Source: Lentimicrobiaceae bacterium
GTDB lineage: Bacteria > Bacteroidota > Bacteroidia > Bacteroidales > P3
Length of the DNA: 64,000 nt
Assembly: GCA_022510485.1 (NCBI GenBank)
Contig: JAFLTI010000005.1
Span: forward strand, 26,646-90,645
Direction: 5' to 3'
The position numbers and the translations under genes were made by a program. Shown piece by piece: positions 61,101 to 64,000 of the stretch (position 1 is its first letter; each line of letters begins with the position of its first letter). The notes under the pieces were generated by a model. It did not search any database and was not told where the DNA came from. It saw only the letters and a list, made by a program, of their open reading frames with translations.

Positions 61101-61245
61101 CCCGCACAAGAGCCACGCCGAACAAGTGCGCCGCTATATGAAACTCTTGCAGGATACAGGCTTGAACTGCGACAAAGGATTTTTAGTGTACTTGGGCAAA
61201 GATGTAAAGGTAGAAGAGGTGGCGCAGGCTCACGCCCAGAGATAG
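58147..61245 (+). CDS. AddA-like UvrD-family helicase-nuclease
   Basis: 1032 residues from ATG 58147 (MPSNLLSIYKASAGSGKT). Walker A ASAGSGKTYTLTQEYL near residue 9, motif Ia ITFTNAATADMKRK, motif II FIDEFQDTSHLQW near residue 385, GDPKQSIYRFRNAD near 416, SNWRSEAGI, and MTVHKSKGLEFKVVVMPF near 705. The C-terminal nuclease shows AVVLDYKTGSPHKSHAEQVRRY (in part) near 980. With the upstream protein it should resect DNA ends for RecA. Its last 16 bases overlap trmN6 on the other strand. Confidence 0.93.
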   Translation: MPSNLLSIYKASAGSGKTYTLTQEYLRLVLRPNTKPRHILAITFTNAATADMKRKIVETLADLANGNYPGWQNLLEDASTDEKTLRRRAREVLRVLLHTWQDFSVKTIDSFVQNLIKPFAFELGLPQNYTPNIEEIKLGEEITQRIIDDFGLPGMELQTEFLRRFLEHKNESGKSLNIVQNLQQVVNLLFSEGSFEAIESIRHIQAEQFKTIIANIKAKRGEVENAALALNGQGRKIIDENGLKSSDFHEGSRGLFAWFNPMDEKEKQLPKLLQSIGSPSSSVLNCIEKGILKKDHPAADAFLQLYHQFESIDTGSYFLLNEILNSVYALSLVNRAEEILQEIKDTTAVIPISEFNKRIDKALSSENNNFIFERSGARYRHVFIDEFQDTSHLQWKNLKPLLEENLAQGNECLIVGDPKQSIYRFRNADMEQFVELCQGKGGMAVALHNLQSNWRSEAGIIAFNNAFYRFAMQKATPLMRTVFEDHEQFFKQHTQELPKADSQAVRLYIAKEMAGDALHEWNLKETLQIVKRFTPGDVTVLCRTKAQCTEVANYLLANGIAVSTPDSLVLSAHTGLNLAMHSLRYIDNHQAFYKGMCLGLAFQMGLWQNTTAQGNFYEEWKNPLTQKRFDELAALNREQADVYDTVEAVLRFWNMDRLTDQYLLTFLDTVQNGRFGSLAELIQWWDDYADTTPVSPVQDQSYVNVMTVHKSKGLEFKVVVMPFVSDANDHPQELFWTAPNTIPHEIGLPAALIRHVNAVCSGKTGESIEHERELTDIDKINVLYVATTRARQQLFMLCAQPSSTPKKFSSPYLLCQFAEEHPEYIEKIEDGSVLENTQEMAEQTPVSEKPQPQTLPKPAATPTARPWRERLPSARISTEESTPEREWGNFIHQVLSKIHTASEQSLQHALTAGLNAYPRFKERKKQALEFIRKVLEHEQLRAYFGSDCLIKSETGIASEDETIHIPDRVAIKDNTAVVLDYKTGSPHKSHAEQVRRYMKLLQDTGLNCDKGFLVYLGKDVKVEEVAQAHAQR

Positions 61246-61985
61246 AAATCCTTTACCATACGGCGGTATTCCGCATCGTAGCCGCCTTGGGCGTCATAGA
61301 TAAAAAGTTGCGATTCCTGCACTTGAAGCGTTTGGGCTGTGGCTGTTTTCTGCCATTCACACAACAAGCGTCCACAAGGCTTTCCCGCTTTGGAATAGAC
61401 ACGGGTAATGCGGTTCAATGCAAGCAGGGGCGAAACTTCCGCTTGCAGGGCGCATATTTTTTCAAACGCAAGGGGCGGCAACACCAAAGATAAAATGCCC
61501 CCTTCGCACAACACCTGCTGGCTTTTTTGCAACAAATCTCCAAACGGCAAGGTATCGTTATGCCGTGCCAAATTCCGCGCCGCATCGGGCGATTTCAAAG
61601 ATTCGGCAAAAAAAGGCGGATTGGAAACCACAAGCGAAAACCGCGCCTGCGCATCCAATTGCAAAAAGTTGAGATGCTGTACGGAGATATGCTTGTTCCA
61701 AGGGGACTTCTGCGCGTTCTCCAAGGCTTCTTGGCAAGAGGATTCGTGAATATCAATAGCCGTGATTCCGAAATTTTGCTGTGCCTCACCTTGCTGCAAA
61801 CGCTGGGCAAGCATTAAGGATATAATTCCGCAGCCACAGCCAATTTCCAATACCTCCAAAGATTCCGCGCCTTTTTCTGCCATAGGCAGACGAGTCCATG
61901 CGCCCAACAATACCGCATCCGTACCCACTTTCATCGTAGATCGGGAATGGGAAACCGAAAAACGCCTGAACGCAAAATCCCGCAT
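61230..61985 (-). CDS. tRNA1(Val) adenine-37 N6-methyltransferase (TrmN6/YfiC-like)
   Basis: 251 residues. SAM-binding EIGCGCGIISLML near residue 48 and the N6-adenine motif VVSNPPFF near residue 118 are clear. The N-terminal FRRFSVSHSRSTMKVGTDAVLLGAW is the classic start of the family. It methylates A37 of tRNA-Val in E. coli. It is 8 bases after rimM, and its 3' end overlaps the 3' end of the AddA-like gene by 16 bases. Confidence 0.9.
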   Translation of the reverse strand: MRDFAFRRFSVSHSRSTMKVGTDAVLLGAWTRLPMAEKGAESLEVLEIGCGCGIISLMLAQRLQQGEAQQNFGITAIDIHESSCQEALENAQKSPWNKHISVQHLNFLQLDAQARFSLVVSNPPFFAESLKSPDAARNLARHNDTLPFGDLLQKSQQVLCEGGILSLVLPPLAFEKICALQAEVSPLLALNRITRVYSKAGKPCGRLLCEWQKTATAQTLQVQESQLFIYDAQGGYDAEYRRMVKDFYLWA

Positions 61986-61993
61986 CGGAAATA

Positions 61994-62527
61994 CTATAAG
62001 TCGAGATAGAAATCCACCAAGCCCTCAGGAGCCTGCACATTCAGCACCTTGCGTTCCCTATCCACACTCAACAGAAATTCATCCACCAAAGGAATCAAGA
62101 CCTCCTTTCCCGAAGGGTGATCTATGCAGAGAACCGCCTGCGCGGCATTATCCATCACTTCTCTGAGCCTACCCAAAGAACCCATATTCTTATCCACCAC
62201 CTCAAAGCCTCTTACCTCGTGGTAATAGAACTTGTTGCCGCTTAAGGGAGGCAGGGAATCCAAAGGCAGGTAAAGCGCGCTGCCCACCAATCCTTGCGCA
62301 GAGTCCAAGTCGGTATCCTCAAAATGAAGCACCGCCCCGTTATGCCGAATCTGCACGCTTTGTATAAAATAAGGCACCAATTTGCCCTTTATCTCTACAA
62401 AAACCGAGTCTAACTCCTCATAGTCCGAGAGATTATCCACATCCAAAAATGCAAACACATCGCCCTTAAGCCCGGAAACGCGCACGATTTTTCCTAAAAA
62501 ATAACAGGAATCCTTATCAACAACCAT
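61994..62527 (-). CDS. rimM: ribosome maturation factor RimM
   Basis: 177 residues. Binds S19 and helps assemble the 30S head. The N-terminal barrel starts FLGKIVRVSGLKGDVFAFL; the PRC-barrel half has YYHEVRGFEVVD near residue 102 and ends LVDEFLLSVDRERKVLNVQAPEGLVDFYL (in part). It is 2 bases after the thioesterase gene and 8 before the trmN6-like gene. Confidence 0.94.
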   Translation of the reverse strand: MVVDKDSCYFLGKIVRVSGLKGDVFAFLDVDNLSDYEELDSVFVEIKGKLVPYFIQSVQIRHNGAVLHFEDTDLDSAQGLVGSALYLPLDSLPPLSGNKFYYHEVRGFEVVDKNMGSLGRLREVMDNAAQAVLCIDHPSGKEVLIPLVDEFLLSVDRERKVLNVQAPEGLVDFYLDL

Positions 62528-62529
62528 AA

Positions 62530-62949
62530 TCAGTGTTTTTGAGGGTTTTCATCTTCGGATTTTGCCGCCTCGAAACGCCTGCGCCACGCTTCGGGCATAG
62601 GAAAAGACTGCTGCAAAACAGCGTCGTAAGTAGAGAGAATGCCGTAGGAATCGGCATGAATGGCACCGTCTTTTTCGTTAATGATATACTGCCTCATTCC
62701 TATGCTGCGCTCCCCTACCTTTTCTACGCGGGTTTCCACAAACACCCTGTCTTCAAAAACTATCTGCTTGCGGAAATTGGTTTCCAAGTGAACCAGCACC
62801 ATCGACTTACCTTGGGGGTCGAAATCGGAAATCAAGTCGTTCAGATACAGATAGCGCGAAGTGTCAAAAAGCTCCGGATAGCGGGCGTTGTTGATATGAC
62901 CGAATATATCTATATCGGTAAAGCGTATCTGTATGGGCATTCTTTTCAT
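62530..62949 (-). CDS. acyl-CoA thioesterase (4HBT hotdog fold)
   Basis: 139 residues from ATG 62949. The hotdog-fold signature IRFTDIDIFGHINNARY near residue 7 has the D...HxxN catalytic set. Length fits a single-domain YbgC/FadM-type thioesterase; substrate is unknown. A start at 62940 (MPIQIRF) is equally possible. It is the first gene of the run with rimM and the trmN6-like gene, just after the terminator of rpsP. Confidence 0.88.
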   Translation of the reverse strand: MKRMPIQIRFTDIDIFGHINNARYPELFDTSRYLYLNDLISDFDPQGKSMVLVHLETNFRKQIVFEDRVFVETRVEKVGERSIGMRQYIINEKDGAIHADSYGILSTYDAVLQQSFPMPEAWRRRFEAAKSEDENPQKH

Positions 62950-62967
62950 AAAACGGTTGTCTATACG

Positions 62968-63002
62968 AAAAAGGCGCGAATCCGTCGGATTCACGCCTTT
63001 TT
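62968..63002. terminator. terminator between rpsP and the thioesterase gene
   Basis: Stem AAAAAGGCG / CGCCTTTTT extended after one mismatch by GAATCC / GGATTC, loop GTC. A-run and T-run on both sides; it ends rpsP on the minus strand. Confidence 0.88.
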
Positions 63003-63020
63003 GGTTTTACATCAGGCTAA

Positions 63021-63584
63021 TTATGCTTCGGCAGGTGCTTCTGCGGCGGCTTCCGGTTCTGCTGCGGGAACTTCCTCAGCGGGAGCGGCGGCTTCTGCCT
63101 GTGCGGCTTGCTGTGCAGCCAAGGCGGCAGCCTTCTTTTCGGCTACTTTGTTGGCAATCGCTTCACGCACTTTCTTTTCTTCTGCCAAGCGGCTGTTTCT
63201 GCCGGCTTCGAGCTTGCTCAATCTTTCTTGGTTTGCCTTGTTGATTTTGGCTTCTTTTTCGGCAACCCATGCCTGAAAGCGTTTTTCGGCTTCTTCCATC
63301 GAGATTGCGCCTTTGTCTACGCCTCTGAGCAAGTGATGTTTCAACATGGCACCCTTAACCGACATAAGGTTACGGGCGGTGTCGGTGGGTTGAGCACCGT
63401 TTCTGAGCCATTTTACGGCTTTGTCCACATCCAATTCAATCTTGGCGGGATCGGTCATAGGGTTGTACGTGCCTAACTTCTCGATAAATTTCCCATCACG
63501 AGGTGCACGACCATCCGCTACTACAATGTGGTAGAAAGGAGCGCCCTTCTTACCGAATCTTTGCAGTCTGATTCTTACTGACAT
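63021..63584 (-). CDS. rpsP: 30S ribosomal protein S16, extended form
   Basis: 187 residues, against about 80-90 for most S16 proteins. Residues 1-85 are normal S16: [41 protein letters not shown] (in part), ALKWL-like [15 protein letters not shown]. The C-terminal 100 residues are a charged helix ([21 protein letters not shown]) followed by an Ala/Glu-rich tail (about 145-187). This extension is usual in Bacteroidota. It has its own promoter and terminator. Confidence 0.97.
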   Translation of the reverse strand: MSVRIRLQRFGKKGAPFYHIVVADGRAPRDGKFIEKLGTYNPMTDPAKIELDVDKAVKWLRNGAQPTDTARNLMSVKGAMLKHHLLRGVDKGAISMEEAEKRFQAWVAEKEAKINKANQERLSKLEAGRNSRLAEEKKVREAIANKVAEKKAAALAAQQAAQAEAAAPAEEVPAAEPEAAAEAPAEA

Positions 63585-63649
63585 CTTAATTAGGTTTTAG
63601 TTACTTCCCTACGGCTGCCTCAAGCAAGGCACATCCGTTTTAAGGGCTG

Positions 63650-63657
63650 CAAAGGTA
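63650..63657 (-). promoter_or_regulatory. -7 promoter box for rpsP
   Basis: TACCTTTG on the minus strand, exact TAnnTTTG match, 66 bases before the ATG. Confidence 0.65.
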
Positions 63658-63659
63658 GC

Positions 63660-63968
63660 GTTTTTTCCCGAACTTAGCAAACCCTTGAAATTCATTGTCT
63701 GCAAAAAATCCGGTCGGCACTGTTACCAAATGCAAAACCCGCAACAATCTGTTTCTTTAACTCTATCGACGCATCTTTTTTCTCAATTCAGCAATGGAAT
63801 AGACCCCGTTTTCTTTCCGATGCAGCATAGCATGGCACTCACACCTAAATTCTTCTGCAAAGATATCTCAGAACAGCAAACTAACTAACACCAAAAACAA
63901 TTATTTGCAAAAAAGCTTCCACATTTGGCAAAATTTAGAGTAATCCAACCGCATTTCCACACTTACCG
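63660..63968. other. gene-free stretch at the right end
   Basis: No convincing gene. A 67-codon open frame at 63685-63888 has low-information composition, no family resemblance and no promoter box, so I do not call it. The rest is AT-rich spacer leading to the promoter at 63970. Confidence 0.6.
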
Positions 63969-63969
63969 C

Positions 63970-63977
63970 TATCTTTG
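63970..63977 (+). promoter_or_regulatory. -7 promoter box for the gene at the right edge
   Basis: TATCTTTG, exact TAnnTTTG match, followed by AAGGAG (63988-63993) and an ATG at 63997. Confidence 0.6.
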
Positions 63978-63996
63978 CCGCCCAAAAAAGGAGACG

Positions 63997-64000
63997 ATGA
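63997..64000 (+). CDS. start of a plus-strand gene, cut by the window edge
   Basis: Only ATGA is visible. The call rests on the promoter box at 63970 and a strong AAGGAG ribosome site 3 bases upstream of the ATG. Product cannot be known. Confidence 0.45.

Noticed and set aside
63685..63888. 67-codon frame near the right edge
   Set aside because: No promoter, no ribosome site and no recognisable domain; low-complexity composition.

Overview
The window is about 64 kb of a Bacteroidota chromosome, most probably order Bacteroidales. The main evidence is a complete type IX secretion core in the Porphyromonas order (porP-gldK-gldL-gldM-gldN), a PorT homologue, a secreted protein with a C-terminal type IX sorting domain, Bacteroidota-restricted families (DUF4295, DUF4294, the long alanine/glutamate-tailed ribosomal protein S16), and many exact copies of the Bacteroidota -7 promoter box TAnnTTTG. 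I cannot name the genus. Most of the window is ordinary housekeeping DNA. The accessory stretches are 7.4-12.5 kb and 20.2-24.4 kb.

Layout. 1-2.45 kb (minus): protein-L-isoaspartate methyltransferase (cut by the left edge), a phosphoglycosyl transferase and a Gfo/Idh/MocA-like protein. 2.6-7.4 kb (plus): ferredoxin, Sua5/YrdC-type tRNA modification enzyme, PorT, a COG2509 flavoprotein, a hypothetical protein, RfbA. 7.4-11.4 kb: a broken MNT/HEPN toxin-antitoxin remnant abutting a two-gene McrBC type IV restriction system, then a repeat-rich scar. 11.4-20.1 kb (minus): a formylglycine-enzyme-like lipoprotein, then a tightly packed operon ileS, DksA-like, lspA, ABC-F ATPase, polyprenyl synthase. 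20.2-24.2 kb: a small HTH repressor divergent from three decayed LPP20-like lipoprotein genes, a fragment of a FISUMP/DUF1566-like domain, an intact exported transglutaminase-like protein and a hypothetical. 24.4-28.7 kb: an MFS transporter, a DUF368 (PopT-like) lipid-carrier transporter, queA, ruvC, a small membrane protein and tRNA-Ser(GCU).

28.9-37.7 kb: an outer-membrane barrel gene converging on the type IX operon, with two further exported proteins upstream of porP. 37.9-39.1 kb: a 61-residue peptide, greA behind a promoter-proximal terminator, and a HIT protein. 39.2-47.6 kb (minus): a 1186-residue type IX substrate built as a tandem duplication; next to it a TPR/LuxR-type regulator that ends a run rpmG-DUF4295-ftsY-rimO-regulator. 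47.7-51.8 kb (minus): aspA, an aspartate-type aminotransferase, a DUF1573 protein and a DNA alkylation repair protein. 51.9-61.2 kb (plus): clpB, a DUF4294 protein and an AddB/AddA-type helicase-nuclease pair. 61.2-63.6 kb (minus): trmN6-like, rimM, a thioesterase and rpsP. A new plus-strand gene starts in the last four bases.

Functionally, PorT and PorP-GldKLMN form the secretion machine and the 1186-residue protein is a likely cargo. McrBC would cut modified foreign DNA, and AddAB-like proteins would process broken ends. The best candidates for new biology are the greA leader terminator, helically phased repeats between the TPR regulator and the type IX cargo gene, the HTH operator pair in front of the decayed lipoprotein array, and the unusual N-terminal module of McrB. 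No CRISPR array, prophage or intact insertion sequence was seen.
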